Source of the DNA: Paracoccaceae bacterium
GTDB lineage: Bacteria > Pseudomonadota > Alphaproteobacteria > Rhodobacterales > Rhodobacteraceae
NCBI GenBank assembly: GCA_027013095.1
Contig: JALUYI010000020.1
Span: 124,001-188,000, forward strand
DNA: 64,000 nt
Direction: 5' to 3'
Shown here: in pieces, positions 9,480 to 19,648 of the stretch
Position numbering within the stretch: position 1 is the first letter of the stretch
Layout of the letters: each line of letters begins with the position of its first letter
Translations under genes and position numbers: made by a program
The notes under the pieces: model-generated
The model's input: the letters and a program-made list of their open reading frames with translations, nothing else
Told to the model about the DNA's origin: nothing
Database searches by the model: none

Positions 9480-10991
9480 TTAAAACGTCAATTTCTGGCG
9501 AACGATCTGATTTACGGCCTTGGGGTTAGCCTTGCCGCCGGTTGCTTTCATCACCTGACCGACAAACCAGCCCGCCAGTTTCGGGTTTTGTTTGGCCTTT
9601 TCCACCTGTTCGGGGTTGTCGATAATGATCTGGTCAACGGCAGCTTCGATGGCGCCGAGGTCCGTGACCTGCTTCATCCCGCGCGCCTCGACGATCTCGG
9701 CCGGGTCGCCGCCTTCGGTATAGACGATCTCGAACAGGTCCTTGGCGATCTTGCCGGAAATGTCGCCGCTGGAGATCAGATCAAGGATCTTGCCCAGCTG
9801 CGCTGCCGAGACTGGGCTGTCCTGAATGTTCTTTTCGTCCTTGTTAAGGCGGCCAAACAATTCGTTGATGACCCAGTTTGCCGCCTGCTTGCCATCGCGG
9901 CCCTTGGCGACGTCCTCGAAATAGGCGGCATTGGCGATGTCTGCGGTCAGCACGCTGGCGTCATACTCGGTGACCCCGAAATCGGCGATAAAGCGGGCTT
10001 TTTTGGCGTCCGGCAGTTCCGGCAATCCGGCCTTGATCCTGTCCACCCAGTCCTGTTCCAGCGTCAGCGGCAACAGGTCGGGGCAGGGGAAATAGCGATA
10101 GTCATGCGCCTCTTCCTTGGAGCGCATCGAGCGCGTCTCGCCCTTGTCGGCGTCATAAAGACGGGTTTCCTGATCGATGCTGCCACCATCTTCCAGAATG
10201 GCGATCTGGCGGCGGGCCTCGTAATCGATGGCCTGCTGGATAAAGCGCATCGAGTTCATGTTCTTCAGTTCGCAGCGGGTGCCAAGGTGGCCGAAATCTC
10301 CGCTTTCGCGGTAGCGTTCATAGGCGCCGGGGCGACAGACCGAGACGTTGACGTCGGCGCGCAGGTTGCCGTTTTGCATGTTGCCCTCGCAGGTGCCTAA
10401 GTAACGCAATATCTGGCGCAACTTGACGACATAGGCGGCGGCCTCTTCGGGGCTGCGGATGTCGGGGCGGCTGACGATCTCCATCAGCGCAACACCAGTG
10501 CGGTTGAGATCGACAAAGCTCATGTTGGGGTCCATGTCGTGGACCGACTTGCCGGCGTCCTGTTCCAGATGAATGCGTTCGACGCGGACCAGACGAGCGG
10601 TGCCTTGGCCCATGTCCACCAGCACCTCGCCCTCACCGACGATGGGGTGGTAAAGCTGGCTGATCTGATAGCCCTGTGGCAGGTCTGGATAGAAATAGTT
10701 CTTGCGGTCAAAGGCGGAAAACAGGTTGATTTCCGCCTGCAGCCCCAGCCCCGTGCGCACGGCCTGCTCGACGCAGTATTCGTTGATGACGGGCAACATG
10801 CCGGGCATGGCAGCGTCAACGAACGAGACGTTCGAGTTGGGCTCGGCCCCGAACAGGGTCGAAGCGCCCGAGAAAAGCTTGGCGTTCGAGGATACCTGCG
10901 CATGAACCTCCATGCCGATGACCAGCTCCCAGTCGTCGCGGGCGCCGGCAATCGTCTTGGCTTTGGGTTCGGTATAGGTGATGTCTAGCAT
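9480..10991 (-). CDS. gatB: Aspartyl/glutamyl-tRNA(Asn/Gln) amidotransferase subunit B
   Basis: GatB is the kinase and tRNA-binding subunit of GatCAB, which converts Glu-tRNA(Gln) and Asp-tRNA(Asn) to the amidated forms. The 503-residue protein shows the family opening [13 protein letters not shown], the signature [19 protein letters not shown]-type stretch, [14 protein letters not shown], and the C-terminal YqeY-like domain (about 350-503) ending in [10 protein letters not shown] prefer the ATG at 10991 to a TTG 15 bp upstream. gatA and gatC are not adjacent, so GatCAB is encoded at more than one locus here. Confidence 0.96.
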   Translation of the reverse strand: MLDITYTEPKAKTIAGARDDWELVIGMEVHAQVSSNAKLFSGASTLFGAEPNSNVSFVDAAMPGMLPVINEYCVEQAVRTGLGLQAEINLFSAFDRKNYFYPDLPQGYQISQLYHPIVGEGEVLVDMGQGTARLVRVERIHLEQDAGKSVHDMDPNMSFVDLNRTGVALMEIVSRPDIRSPEEAAAYVVKLRQILRYLGTCEGNMQNGNLRADVNVSVCRPGAYERYRESGDFGHLGTRCELKNMNSMRFIQQAIDYEARRQIAILEDGGSIDQETRLYDADKGETRSMRSKEEAHDYRYFPCPDLLPLTLEQDWVDRIKAGLPELPDAKKARFIADFGVTEYDASVLTADIANAAYFEDVAKGRDGKQAANWVINELFGRLNKDEKNIQDSPVSAAQLGKILDLISSGDISGKIAKDLFEIVYTEGGDPAEIVEARGMKQVTDLGAIEAAVDQIIIDNPEQVEKAKQNPKLAGWFVGQVMKATGGKANPKAVNQIVRQKLTF

Positions 10992-11085
10992 GGTCGGAAT
11001 CCGCAATGGCCGGTGATTGACCGGGTTTTAGGCGAGCGTGCGAGCCGGGGCAAGAGGAAGATCGCGTGAAGGTCGGGGGCTGCGT

Positions 11086-11838
11086 CTAACGCGCGCCGCT
11101 GACGTCCAGCGAGGTCGCGGTGATATAGCTGGCCTTGTCGCTGATCAGATAAAGGATCGTGTCGGCCACCTCGCGTGGGGTGCCGGCGCGTTTCATCGGC
11201 AGTTGGTTGGACATCGCCTTGATCCGGTCGGGCTGGCCGCCCTTTTCGTGAATGTCGGTGTCGATAATGCCCGGGCGCACACCGACGACGCGCACGTTAT
11301 CGGCGGCCATTTCATCTCCGAGGCCCTTGGTCAGCACGTCCACGGCCCCCTTGGAGGCGGCGTAATCGACATAATTGTTGGCGCTTCCAAGGCGTGCGGC
11401 GATGGATGAGACGTTGACGATCACCCCGCCGGCGCCGCCATAGCGATAAGCCATGCGTATTGCCGCCTGCTTGGCGCACAGAAACGGGCCGATGGTGTTG
11501 ATGTCAAACATCCGGCGCAGGCGCGCGTGGCTGATGTTTTCAACCCGCGCAGGCTGATCGACGATCCCGGCGTTGTTGACCAGAACCCCCAACTCGTCAA
11601 AGGCCGAGTCGACCTCGTCAAACATACGTATGACATCACCGGGATCCGAAACGTCGCCTTGAACCAGCACCGCCTTTTGTCCCAGAGCGCGGACCTTTTC
11701 AGCGGTTTTCTCGGCCCCCGCGCGGTCGGAATGATAGCCAATGGCGACATCATAGCCGGACTCGGCAGCGGCAACGGCGGTTTCAGAGCCAATTCCGGCA
11801 CTCGCGCCGGTTATCAAAACGGTTTTAGGCACGGACAT
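11086..11838 (-). CDS. Short-chain dehydrogenase/reductase (SDR)
   Basis: This is a 250-residue classical SDR. The cofactor motif TGASAGIG lies at residues about 10-17, NNAG at about 90, the catalytic Ser in NVSSIAAR, and the YAASK tyrosine-lysine pair follows. The GYHSDRAGAE stretch after the second beta strand suggests NADP(H) use. The substrate cannot be predicted. It ends before gatB, with 94 bp between, and follows the tetR gene on the same strand after a 164-bp gap, so it probably has its own promoter, possibly under that regulator. Confidence 0.9.
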   Translation of the reverse strand: MSVPKTVLITGASAGIGSETAVAAAESGYDVAIGYHSDRAGAEKTAEKVRALGQKAVLVQGDVSDPGDVIRMFDEVDSAFDELGVLVNNAGIVDQPARVENISHARLRRMFDINTIGPFLCAKQAAIRMAYRYGGAGGVIVNVSSIAARLGSANNYVDYAASKGAVDVLTKGLGDEMAADNVRVVGVRPGIIDTDIHEKGGQPDRIKAMSNQLPMKRAGTPREVADTILYLISDKASYITATSLDVSGAR

Positions 11839-12002
11839 TGAATTGCCCCCAAAATGGATTCATATCTGTCTAGCCTGTCTGTCGGGGACGCTCAATATCG
11901 GCGCTCGGGTTGCGCGGTTTTGCTGCCGTTTTGCCGGAATTTCGGTTGCGCCCTGTGCTGAAAATGTGACGTAAACCGGTCGATCAGGTCAGATGGTCGC
12001 AG

Positions 12003-12683
12003 TCAGGTGTCCGCCTGCCCGGCCAAGCGATTCGCGCCCGAGGGCTGGGCTTGCGGGTCGGGGGGCGGGTCGGCGGGGGACAGGATTCCCAACCCGCGCA
12101 GGTAGATTCCGATGCCGCTTTCAAGCAGGTCCTCAGGGGAAAACGGCGCGCGCGCCCCGGGTTCGCCGCGGGCGAACAGCTCGACCACGCCGTGGCTCAT
12201 CGCCCATATGTGCTGGGACACCATCGAGGCGGGCGGGCGCTGTCCGGCGGGCAATCGCTCGAGCAGTTTTTTCGCCGCCCGTATCAGCGGGGCCATGGCG
12301 CGGGCCGATGCGCGCGCCAGTTCGGGGTCCTCGTTGATCCTGAGGCCGCTTTCAAACATGGCGATATAGTGGCCGGGATGTTTCTGGGCAAAGGCCAGAT
12401 AGGCGCGCCCCGTGGCCTCGAAGGCTGCCAACGCCGAGGGTGCGCCGTCCTGATAGGCAAACTCCATCAGGTCGGCAAAGATTTCAAAGCCTTGGCGTGC
12501 CGCCTCGGCGATCATGGCATCCTTGCCCGGAAAATGCCGATAGGGCGCGGCAGGAGAGACGCCGGCCAGTTTGGCGGCCTCGGCCATGGTAAAGCCCTGC
12601 GGCCCCTTGGCCACGATCAGTCCGAGAGTGGCGTCAACCAGCGCCTGCCTGAGGTTGCCGTGATGATAGCCGCGCTTAGCCAT
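12003..12683 (-). CDS. TetR/AcrR family transcriptional regulator
   Basis: This is a 226-residue one-component repressor. The N-terminal helix-turn-helix (about residues 10-55) reads GFTMAEAAKLAGVSPAAPYRHF, shortened here to its key parts TMAEAAKLAGVS and PYRHFPGKD. The C-terminal ligand domain resembles the WHG group and ends in a Pro-rich tail (PADPPPDPQAQPSG). It is cotranscribed with, and 33 bp downstream of, the alpha/beta hydrolase gene, and lies upstream of the SDR gene. Either neighbour could be its target; there is no obvious palindrome to decide. Confidence 0.9.
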   Translation of the reverse strand: MAKRGYHHGNLRQALVDATLGLIVAKGPQGFTMAEAAKLAGVSPAAPYRHFPGKDAMIAEAARQGFEIFADLMEFAYQDGAPSALAAFEATGRAYLAFAQKHPGHYIAMFESGLRINEDPELARASARAMAPLIRAAKKLLERLPAGQRPPASMVSQHIWAMSHGVVELFARGEPGARAPFSPEDLLESGIGIYLRGLGILSPADPPPDPQAQPSGANRLAGQADT

Positions 12684-12716
12684 CGTTGGCGACCGCGCTG
12701 TTTTGGGCGGACAGGG

Positions 12717-13700
12717 TCATGTTTCGTCCCCGGCTTCATGCGTGATATCTGGGTCCTGCAGGCCGACACGCTGATCCAGATGCACCACCGCCTGCACCAC
12801 TGCCTCGGTTTGGGTGATATGGGGCATATGGCCCATGCCCGGCAGGATGGTTTCGTGAAAATCGCGGATCTGGGTGCGCAGTTTCCGGTTATGGACCGCC
12901 TCGGGCACGATAGTGTCGGCAGTACCGTGAATGGCCTCGACCGGGATTGTGATCTCGCCATAACGGGGGGCCATGGCGGCCAGTTCGCCCTTCAGATGTT
13001 TCAGCTGAAGGGCGTTGGCGCGCTGCACTTTGCGCCGGATGGTCAGGTCGGGCGCGATGTGGCGGGCATAGCCTTTGGGCACTGCCTGAGGCGAGAATAT
13101 CTCGGTGATGGTGTCGTTGATCCGCCGCCGCGGGGGAAAGGCGGCGACAATGGCGCGCATGATCGGGCCGGTTACAGGGTTGCCGTTGAGGGTATAAAGA
13201 AGGCCCAGCCCGCCGTCCCACGGGTTGGACGGTGCCGAGACCAGAACCAGTCCGGCGACGCTGTTGGGATGGGCCAGGGCCCATGCCAGCGCCACCGCGC
13301 CGCCGTAGCTTTGACCCAGAACATAGACCTTGGAAAAGCCCAGTTTTTCCACCGCTGCCTGCAGGATGTCGGCCTGTTCCCGCAGCGTCTCGCCGCGTCG
13401 GTGCAGCGCCGGGCTGTGGCCCAGTCCCGGTCGGTCCACCGAGATCACCGTAAAGCGATCTGCCAGCGCCGGTGCCAGCGCAAAGGTCATGTCCATGAGA
13501 TTGCCGCTGGCGCCGTGGATCAGGACGATGGGGGCGCCGTGACCGCGAACGTCAAGGGTGATCTCGTGGCCGTTGACGTGAACTACCTTGGCGGTACGGG
13601 GGTGGGCGGCCTCGATGGCACGCTCGTTGCGCCCGGCGCGCCACAGGATCCAGAGGCCCGTCAAAATCAGAACGGCAATGACCAAGGCAAGCCAGTTCAT
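12717..13700 (-). CDS. Alpha/beta-fold hydrolase, membrane-anchored
   Basis: This 327-residue protein starts with one membrane helix (about residues 3-21), followed by an alpha/beta hydrolase domain. The oxyanion stretch is LIHGASGN, the nucleophile elbow is GQSYGG (S131), the acid is likely the Asp in HGTADTIVP, and the histidine is in PGMGHMPH. Overall it resembles esterases and epoxide-hydrolase-like enzymes; the substrate is unknown. Its ATG overlaps the metA stop by 4 bp (13697-13700), so translation is probably coupled to metA. No methionine-pathway role is known to me for this family, so the coupling may be incidental. Confidence 0.88.
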   Translation of the reverse strand: MNWLALVIAVLILTGLWILWRAGRNERAIEAAHPRTAKVVHVNGHEITLDVRGHGAPIVLIHGASGNLMDMTFALAPALADRFTVISVDRPGLGHSPALHRRGETLREQADILQAAVEKLGFSKVYVLGQSYGGAVALAWALAHPNSVAGLVLVSAPSNPWDGGLGLLYTLNGNPVTGPIMRAIVAAFPPRRRINDTITEIFSPQAVPKGYARHIAPDLTIRRKVQRANALQLKHLKGELAAMAPRYGEITIPVEAIHGTADTIVPEAVHNRKLRTQIRDFHETILPGMGHMPHITQTEAVVQAVVHLDQRVGLQDPDITHEAGDET

Positions 13701-14623
13701 GCGGCCTCCGTGCCGATCAGGGCCATGTCAAAGGGGGTGGTCTGGTAGATCTGGTTGATCCAGTTGCCATAGAGCAGATGGGCGTGGCTGCGCCAGCGGT
13801 TCTCGGGCGGCTGCCGGGGGTCGTCGTTGCGGTAATAGTTCAGGGGGATGTTGATCTCGGTGCCATTGGCGATGTCGCGGTCATATTCCTGTTTCAGGGT
13901 GTCACTGTCATATTCAAAATGGTTAAAGATATAGAGCGCCCGATTGGCTGCATCCTCGATCAGGCAGGGGCCGACCTCGTCCGAGGACAGCAGGGTTTTC
14001 AGCCCCGCTACGGCGTCGATCTCGGCGGCACGCATCTCGGTCCAGCGGCTGACGGGAATGACGAAATCGTCGGAAAAGCCGCGCAGGTAGGGCGAGGCGG
14101 GCGCCTTGTTCTGGTGGCGAAAACAGCCAAAGGCCTTTTTGTCCAGCAGATGCTTGTCAATGCCGTGCTTGTGATAGATCATCGCCATCCCGCCCCAGCA
14201 GACGCCGAATGTCGAATGCACGTGATGCTGGGCCCAGTCGATGACCTCCTGCATTTCGTCCCAGTAAGTGACCGCCTCAAAGGGCAGGCGCTCGATCGGG
14301 GCGCCGGTGATGATCAGGCCGTCGAACTTGCGCTCTTTCACCGCCTGAAAGGGCTGATAGAAGCTTTCCATGTGCTGGGGTGACGCGTTCTTGGACTGGT
14401 GGGCGCTCATCCGGATCAGGGTCAGTTCGATCTGGATCGGCGTGGCGCCGATCAGGCGGGCAAATTGCGTTTCGGTCTGGATTTTCTTGGGCATCAGGTT
14501 GAGCAGGCCGATATGCAACGGGCGGATGTCCTGACGGGCGGCCTGCGCCTCGGACATGACCATGACCCCCTCCTTGGTGAGGATATCATAAGCGGGCAGG
14601 GTTTCTGGCAGTCTGATCGGCAT
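13697..14623 (-). CDS. metA: Homoserine O-acyltransferase MetA
   Basis: MetA activates homoserine with an acyl-CoA as the first committed step of methionine synthesis. The 308-residue protein has the class-I glutamine-amidotransferase-like fold. The catalytic Cys is C142 in GVCWGG, the same number as in the E. coli enzyme. Other family landmarks are [18 protein letters not shown] and FNHFEYD. Whether it uses succinyl- or acetyl-CoA cannot be settled by eye; many bacterial MetA proteins prefer acetyl-CoA. The upstream gap is only 37 bp, too short for a free-standing SAM riboswitch, so expression probably depends on the ATPase gene upstream. Confidence 0.95.
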   Translation of the reverse strand: MPIRLPETLPAYDILTKEGVMVMSEAQAARQDIRPLHIGLLNLMPKKIQTETQFARLIGATPIQIELTLIRMSAHQSKNASPQHMESFYQPFQAVKERKFDGLIITGAPIERLPFEAVTYWDEMQEVIDWAQHHVHSTFGVCWGGMAMIYHKHGIDKHLLDKKAFGCFRHQNKAPASPYLRGFSDDFVIPVSRWTEMRAAEIDAVAGLKTLLSSDEVGPCLIEDAANRALYIFNHFEYDSDTLKQEYDRDIANGTEINIPLNYYRNDDPRQPPENRWRSHAHLLYGNWINQIYQTTPFDMALIGTEAA

Positions 14624-14660
14624 GGAAAAATCCTCTGGGGGTCTTCAGATAACGCTGCCC

Positions 14661-15521
14661 TCAGCGCGCATCAAGGGCCTGGGCGATCACCGCCTGAAAA
14701 TCGGCACTGTTTTTGACCGCGGCCATGTCGCTTGCCGGGACCGACACCCCCCAGTTCTCGGCCATCGCACGATAGAGCGGTTGGCGGTGCTCCAGACAGC
14801 GCCGGTAGGCAAAGCGCATGAACGCATCGGGGTCCACCTCGGTTTCGTGAACGGCGTTGTCATGACAAAACCGGGCCCAGGTCTCGACCAGAAAATCGGC
14901 GTCGAAATACATCGGCTTTGGCGCCACATCAAAGCGTCTGGCCAGTTCTTTTGCGTGTTCCGTGCCGCCCTCGATCCAGACCAGCAGCAGATGTTCAGAC
15001 AGTGCGTTGAGAACCGAGTCAGCAGGGTCCTCGGGGTCCACCACTTCGCAGATCGAGCCGCCGGAATCGCAGACGAAATTATCGTATTCATATAGGCTGC
15101 GCGCCCGCTGAATGAAATGCGGCGTATCCAGAAGAGCGGCGATCTCGGCCTTTCGGTGCTGCTCTTGGCGGCGCTTGTATTCCGTCATCGGGATCCCCCC
15201 CAGCGCCGGGTTTCCCGGCTTGCCCATATAGGTGGACAGGGGCGAGAGGTTCTCAAAGGTGATGTTTGACGCGATATAGATCGAATCGCTGCGCAGCAGG
15301 TCGGCTAGAAACGGGTTGCGCATCGCCTCGACCTTGAAATTATCGACGATATGTTCGCCCATATAGCGCGTGCCGATGCGGTAATCGACGGAATAGTGGA
15401 ACCAGTCGCCGCCTTCGCGCAGGATGTTGGAGACATGGGTCTTGCCAAGGCCGGACATGCCAAACAGCAGCACATGGCGATGCCGCGCCGAGGTCCAGTC
15501 TTGTGCGGTTTTGTAAATCAT
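14661..15521 (-). CDS. P-loop ATPase/kinase-like protein of unknown function
   Basis: This is a 286-residue soluble protein. It has a clear Walker A motif near the N-terminus (FGMSGLGKTH, about residues 24-33), and a later SGGSICEV stretch near residue 155. The second half is helical and acidic without familiar enzyme motifs. The fold suggests a small-molecule kinase or a regulatory ATPase, but I cannot assign a substrate. I chose the ATG at 15521 (MIYKTAQDW) over an upstream TTG. It sits 37 bp before metA on the same strand, so co-expression with methionine synthesis is likely. Confidence 0.75.
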   Translation of the reverse strand: MIYKTAQDWTSARHRHVLLFGMSGLGKTHVSNILREGGDWFHYSVDYRIGTRYMGEHIVDNFKVEAMRNPFLADLLRSDSIYIASNITFENLSPLSTYMGKPGNPALGGIPMTEYKRRQEQHRKAEIAALLDTPHFIQRARSLYEYDNFVCDSGGSICEVVDPEDPADSVLNALSEHLLLVWIEGGTEHAKELARRFDVAPKPMYFDADFLVETWARFCHDNAVHETEVDPDAFMRFAYRRCLEHRQPLYRAMAENWGVSVPASDMAAVKNSADFQAVIAQALDAR

Positions 15522-15619
15522 GTCGGGTCCGTCCAATGGCGTGGGCTAAAGCGTCCCTCTAAATAAGAGACGCTGTGGGCTGATCTAACGCAAATCCGCC
15601 TGCGGGATCAATGGCCGCC

Positions 15620-16558
15620 TCAATAGCCGCTCTGTCGGTCCACCAGATTTCTGAGCGGCAGGCCCGCCTCGCTGCGGCGGATATTTTCGGCGATGGTTTT
15701 GGCGGCGCTCTGGATGCGGGTTTCCGAGGCGATATGCGGTGTGACCGTCACCCGCGGGTGGGCCCAGAACGGATGTGCCGGGGGCAGGGGCTCGGTTCGG
15801 AACACATCAAGCGTCGCGGCCCCGATTTGCCCGGAGTCCAATGCCGCCAACAGCGCGTCATCGTCAATCAGCCCGCCGCGTCCGGGATTGAGAAGGGTCG
15901 CCCCCCGGGGCATCATCGCAAGGGTTTCGGCGTTCAGGATGGTCTCGGTCTCAGGTGTCAGGGGCAGCAGCAGCACCAGAATTTCAGCGCCCGATAGCAC
16001 CGCCTCCAGCCCCTTCGCGCTGCTGTGGCAGGCGATACCCGGGATCGACTTTGGCCGTCGGCTCCAGCCGGACACCTGAAAGCCGACCCGGGCCAGGCTG
16101 CGCGCCGCATGGGCCCCCAAGGCACCCAACCCCAGCACGCCGATGTGCCGATCTTGCGCCAGTGGCGGGATGGTGTCGTGACGCCAAATGCCGTCCTGCC
16201 CCAGAATATGCGTATCCATTCCCAGATGGGCGCGCATGACATGGCCCAGAACCCATTCGCCCATGCCCGCCGTCAGGCCCGGGTCCACCATCCGGGCCAG
16301 CGGCACGCGCAGCGTTTGGTTGTGCTGAAAGGTCTCGACCCCGGCCCAGAGGCTGAGGACTGCCTTGAGCCGTGTGAACGGAGTGAAATCCTCGATCCCG
16401 CCGTTCGGGGCATAGACGATGTAATCGATCTTATCGGGGCTGGAGCCGTGAGACAGAAGCTGCGCGCTGACCCCGGCCTGCGCCAAGGCTCCGGTCAGAG
16501 CCTCGCGGTAGAGCGGCCACTCGGCGCGGTCGCCAGCATAAAGGATCGTTGCTGCCAT
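15620..16558 (-). CDS. ghrA: Glyoxylate/hydroxypyruvate reductase A-like 2-hydroxyacid dehydrogenase
   Basis: This is a 312-residue D-isomer-specific 2-hydroxyacid dehydrogenase of the GhrA type, expected to reduce glyoxylate or hydroxypyruvate with NADPH. The Rossmann motif is GLGALGAHAA, the SGWSRRPK stretch after it favours NADPH, and the catalytic Arg-Glu-His set lies in NPGRGGLID, TEPLPP and TPHIAS. The ATG at 16558 (MAATILYAG) starts 1 nt after the rodA stop; the longer open frame into rodA is not needed. Tight packing implies transcription with the cell-elongation genes. Confidence 0.88.
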   Translation of the reverse strand: MAATILYAGDRAEWPLYREALTGALAQAGVSAQLLSHGSSPDKIDYIVYAPNGGIEDFTPFTRLKAVLSLWAGVETFQHNQTLRVPLARMVDPGLTAGMGEWVLGHVMRAHLGMDTHILGQDGIWRHDTIPPLAQDRHIGVLGLGALGAHAARSLARVGFQVSGWSRRPKSIPGIACHSSAKGLEAVLSGAEILVLLLPLTPETETILNAETLAMMPRGATLLNPGRGGLIDDDALLAALDSGQIGAATLDVFRTEPLPPAHPFWAHPRVTVTPHIASETRIQSAAKTIAENIRRSEAGLPLRNLVDRQSGY

Positions 16559-16559
16559 C

Positions 16560-17705
16560 TCAGGTTCTCCGGGGGCGGTGGATATGGGCGCTCTGCACAA
16601 GGCCAAAGCCGATCAACAGCACCAGCATCGCCGTGCCGCCATAAGAGACCAGCGGCAAGGGAACCCCGACCACCGGCGCCAGCCCCATGACCATCGCCAT
16701 GTTGACCGCAAAAAACAGGAAAAAGGTCATCCCGATGCCCAGCGTCAACAGCGCCCCAAAGCGGTCGCGGTTGTTGTAGGCACTCATGAGGATAAAGGCG
16801 ACGATCAGGATATAAAGCAGCAGTAATGAGGCCCCGCCGACAAAGCCCAGCTCTTCGGCAAGCGTGGTAAAGATGAAATCGGTCTGCTTTTCGGGCAAAA
16901 AGTTCAGTCGGCTTTGCGTGCCCTGCATATAGCCTCGCCCGGCCCAGCCCCCCGAGCCAAGAGCGATCTTGGACTGGGTGATGTGATAGCCCGCCCCCAG
17001 CGGGTCCAGCGCCGGGTTCAAAAAGATGTCGATGCGTTTGAACTGATAGTCCTTCAGCAATTGCCAACTGGTGCCGCGCGACAGCATGACCGTCGCCACC
17101 AGACCGCCCCCCGCGGCCAGCGCGACGGCAAAATATATCCAGCTGACGCCGGCCATGAACATCACTGCCCCGCCACCAAGGGCCAGCAACAGCGCGGTAC
17201 CCAGATCGGGCTGCTTCAGGACCAGCGCCATCGGCACCAGAATCATCAGGACCGGCAGGAACACCCACAGGGGCCGGGACACCTTGGAAATATCCAGCCA
17301 GTCATAATAGGCCGCCAAGGCCATCACCAGAGCAATCTTCATCAGTTCAGAAGGTTGAATGCGGATCGGCCCCAGATCAATCCAGCGTTGCGCGCCCATG
17401 CCCACCTGTCCAAACAGCGCCACCCCGATCAACAGCACCAGCGAGATGAAATAGGCCAACCCGGCGATATTGCGCCAGAACCAGATCGGTACGAAGGCGA
17501 CCATCAGCATCACCACAAAACCGACGCCAAAGCGTTTCACCTGTGGCGCGACCCAGGGGTGGATGCTGCCGCCAGCCACCGAATACAACATCAGAAACCC
17601 GATCATCGAGACCGCGACGATCAACAGGATCAAGGGCCAGTTAAGGTAGAGGATCTTGCGCCAGCCGCTCGGTACGGCCTTGTAATTGTGGACCAGATAG
17701 CTCAT
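16560..17705 (-). CDS. rodA: Rod-shape SEDS glycosyltransferase RodA
   Basis: RodA polymerises peptidoglycan glycan strands in the elongasome with PBP2. The 381-residue protein is almost all membrane helices, about ten. It carries SEDS landmarks: AAYYDWL after IQPSELMKIAL, KQPDLGTALLLA in the middle, and a C-terminal LPLVSYGGTAML. Its ATG overlaps the mrdA stop by 4 bp (17702-17705), a strong sign of translational coupling with its transpeptidase partner. Length and motifs are normal for Rhodobacterales. Confidence 0.95.
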   Translation of the reverse strand: MSYLVHNYKAVPSGWRKILYLNWPLILLIVAVSMIGFLMLYSVAGGSIHPWVAPQVKRFGVGFVVMLMVAFVPIWFWRNIAGLAYFISLVLLIGVALFGQVGMGAQRWIDLGPIRIQPSELMKIALVMALAAYYDWLDISKVSRPLWVFLPVLMILVPMALVLKQPDLGTALLLALGGGAVMFMAGVSWIYFAVALAAGGGLVATVMLSRGTSWQLLKDYQFKRIDIFLNPALDPLGAGYHITQSKIALGSGGWAGRGYMQGTQSRLNFLPEKQTDFIFTTLAEELGFVGGASLLLLYILIVAFILMSAYNNRDRFGALLTLGIGMTFFLFFAVNMAMVMGLAPVVGVPLPLVSYGGTAMLVLLIGFGLVQSAHIHRPRRT

Positions 17706-19648
17706 GCGCGATCCTTGGCCGGGACGACGCTGGCCGGATCGCGCAGGATCAGCTTGTCCCGTTCGTTCTGGATTCTGGTGCGCTGGCTGCGGGGATAGGC
17801 GCTGAGCGGGGGGGTGCCGCCGTAAAGGGCCTCAAGCAGCAGGTCGCGGGCGATGGGGGCGGCGAAATGCGAACCGCCGCCGCCGTGCTCGACCACCACA
17901 GCGGTCGCGTAGCGCGGGGCGTCAAATGGCGCATAGGCGATGAACAGCGCGTGATCCCGTCGCTTCCAGGGCAGATCGAGGTTGCGGGTGATTCCGCGCG
18001 CCCGTTCTTTGCGGGTGATGCGGCGGACCTGACTGGTGCCGCTTTTCCCCGCCATCAGCATCGATTTTTCGGCGATGCGGCTGGCATAGCCGGTGCCGTG
18101 GCGCTCGTTGGAGACGGCGAACATGCCGCCCCTGACCGCATCCAGCGTGGCCGGTGACAGGCCCAGATCCGGGGCCGGGGCAATCTCGGTCTCGACCCCG
18201 TCGATGGATTTCAACAGGCGCGCGGCCAGCGCCCGCCCCGAGGCCAGCCGTGCGGTCATCAGCGCCAGTTGCAGCGGTGACGCCTGAACAAAGCCCTGAC
18301 CGATGGCGGCATTCAGGCTGTCGCCGATGCGCCAGCTTTCGCCGATCGTGCGCTTTTTCCACGCTTTCGTCGGAATCCGCCCGGCGGCGATCCCGTTCAG
18401 CGGCAGCGGCGCCCGGTCGCCCAGCCCGAAACGGCGCGCCATCGCAGCGATCTTTTCGATCCCGACCCGCTGGGCCATTTCATAGTAATAGACGTCGCAG
18501 GATTGTTTCAGACTGTTCTTGAGGTCAATCCGGCCGTGACCGGCGCGCTTCCAGCAATGGAACCGCTGCTTGCCCAGGTCGATATAACCGCGGCAGAAAA
18601 TCGTTTCATCCGTCGTCACCAGCCCGGCCTCGAGTGCCGCCAGCGCCACCATCACCTTGAAGGTCGAGCCCGGCGGGTATGTGCCCTGCACCGCCTTGTC
18701 GGCCAGCGGCAGATAGGGGTTCTGGGTCAGATCCTTGTAATCGGGAACGGAAATGCCCCGGACGAACTTGTTGGGATCAAAACTCGGCGATGAGCCGATG
18801 GCCATGAGGTCGCCATTGCGAACATCGATCACCACTGCTGAGGCGCTGAGTTCGGTTCCCAGTCGCGCCAGCATGTAATTTTGCAGCCCGTTGTCGATGG
18901 TCAGTTGCACATTCGCACCCGGCTGCCCCTCGTGCCGGTCGATTTCGCGCATGACGCGCCCGACGGCGTTAACCTCGATCCGGCGGGTGCCGGCAAAGCC
19001 GCGCAGCTTGCGCTCGAGCTTGCGCTCGACACCGCTTTTGCCGATCTGGAATTTGGGGATCTGCAACAGCGGGTCCGGGTCGTTCATGTGCTTCAGGTCA
19101 AAGTCGCTGACCGGCCCGACATAGCCGACAACATGGGCGAAATCCGGTCCCAGCGGGTAGTGGCGCGAAAGGCCCAGTTCTGCCGTGACCCCGGGCAGGG
19201 CCGGCGCATTGGCCATCACCTCGGCCAGTTGTGACCAGCTCAGGCGCTCGGCGATTGTGACCGGAACAAAGGCCGCGCGGCGTCGCAGCTCTTTCAGGAC
19301 TGTGGCGTGGTCGCGGGGGCTGAGCGGCACGATTTCCATCAGCCGATCCAGTACCGCCTTGACGTCGCCGGCCTGCTCGCGAACCATGACGATCCGATAA
19401 TTCTGCAAATTTTCCGCCAGCAATACCCAGTTGCGATCAAAGATCAGGCCGCGCGCCGGGGGGATCAGGCGAATGTTGATCCGGTTCTCCTCGGCCAGCA
19501 GGCGGAATTGTGCGCCCTGATCGACCTGCAGATAACGCAGCCGCGCCGCCAGCAGCCCGGCCACACCGGCCTGCGCCCCGAACACGATCAGCGCTCGGCG
19601 GTTGACCGATTTTACCCCGTTTTCGTTGCCACGCTTGATCAAACTCAT
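17702..19648 (-). CDS. mrdA: Penicillin-binding protein 2 (elongasome transpeptidase)
   Basis: This 648-residue class-B PBP cross-links peptidoglycan during cell elongation. One membrane anchor lies at about 19-37, followed by a pedestal/dimerisation region (about 55-240) and the transpeptidase domain. Active-site motifs are STFK (Ser about 329), SCD as the SxN-type element, and KSGT (about 535). The start at 19648 (MSLIKRGNENG) overlaps the mreD stop by 4 bp and gives a normal length; the open frame continues far upstream inside mreD and mreC, but that part is not homologous to PBPs. Confidence 0.95.
   Translation of the reverse strand: MSLIKRGNENGVKSVNRRALIVFGAQAGVAGLLAARLRYLQVDQGAQFRLLAEENRINIRLIPPARGLIFDRNWVLLAENLQNYRIVMVREQAGDVKAVLDRLMEIVPLSPRDHATVLKELRRRAAFVPVTIAERLSWSQLAEVMANAPALPGVTAELGLSRHYPLGPDFAHVVGYVGPVSDFDLKHMNDPDPLLQIPKFQIGKSGVERKLERKLRGFAGTRRIEVNAVGRVMREIDRHEGQPGANVQLTIDNGLQNYMLARLGTELSASAVVIDVRNGDLMAIGSSPSFDPNKFVRGISVPDYKDLTQNPYLPLADKAVQGTYPPGSTFKVMVALAALEAGLVTTDETIFCRGYIDLGKQRFHCWKRAGHGRIDLKNSLKQSCDVYYYEMAQRVGIEKIAAMARRFGLGDRAPLPLNGIAAGRIPTKAWKKRTIGESWRIGDSLNAAIGQGFVQASPLQLALMTARLASGRALAARLLKSIDGVETEIAPAPDLGLSPATLDAVRGGMFAVSNERHGTGYASRIAEKSMLMAGKSGTSQVRRITRKERARGITRNLDLPWKRRDHALFIAYAPFDAPRYATAVVVEHGGGGSHFAAPIARDLLLEALYGGTPPLSAYPRSQRTRIQNERDKLILRDPASVVPAKDRA

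Noticed and set aside
14624-14660. SAM-II riboswitch before metA
   Set aside because: Only 37 bp separate metA from the upstream gene and no pseudoknot-like pairing is visible.
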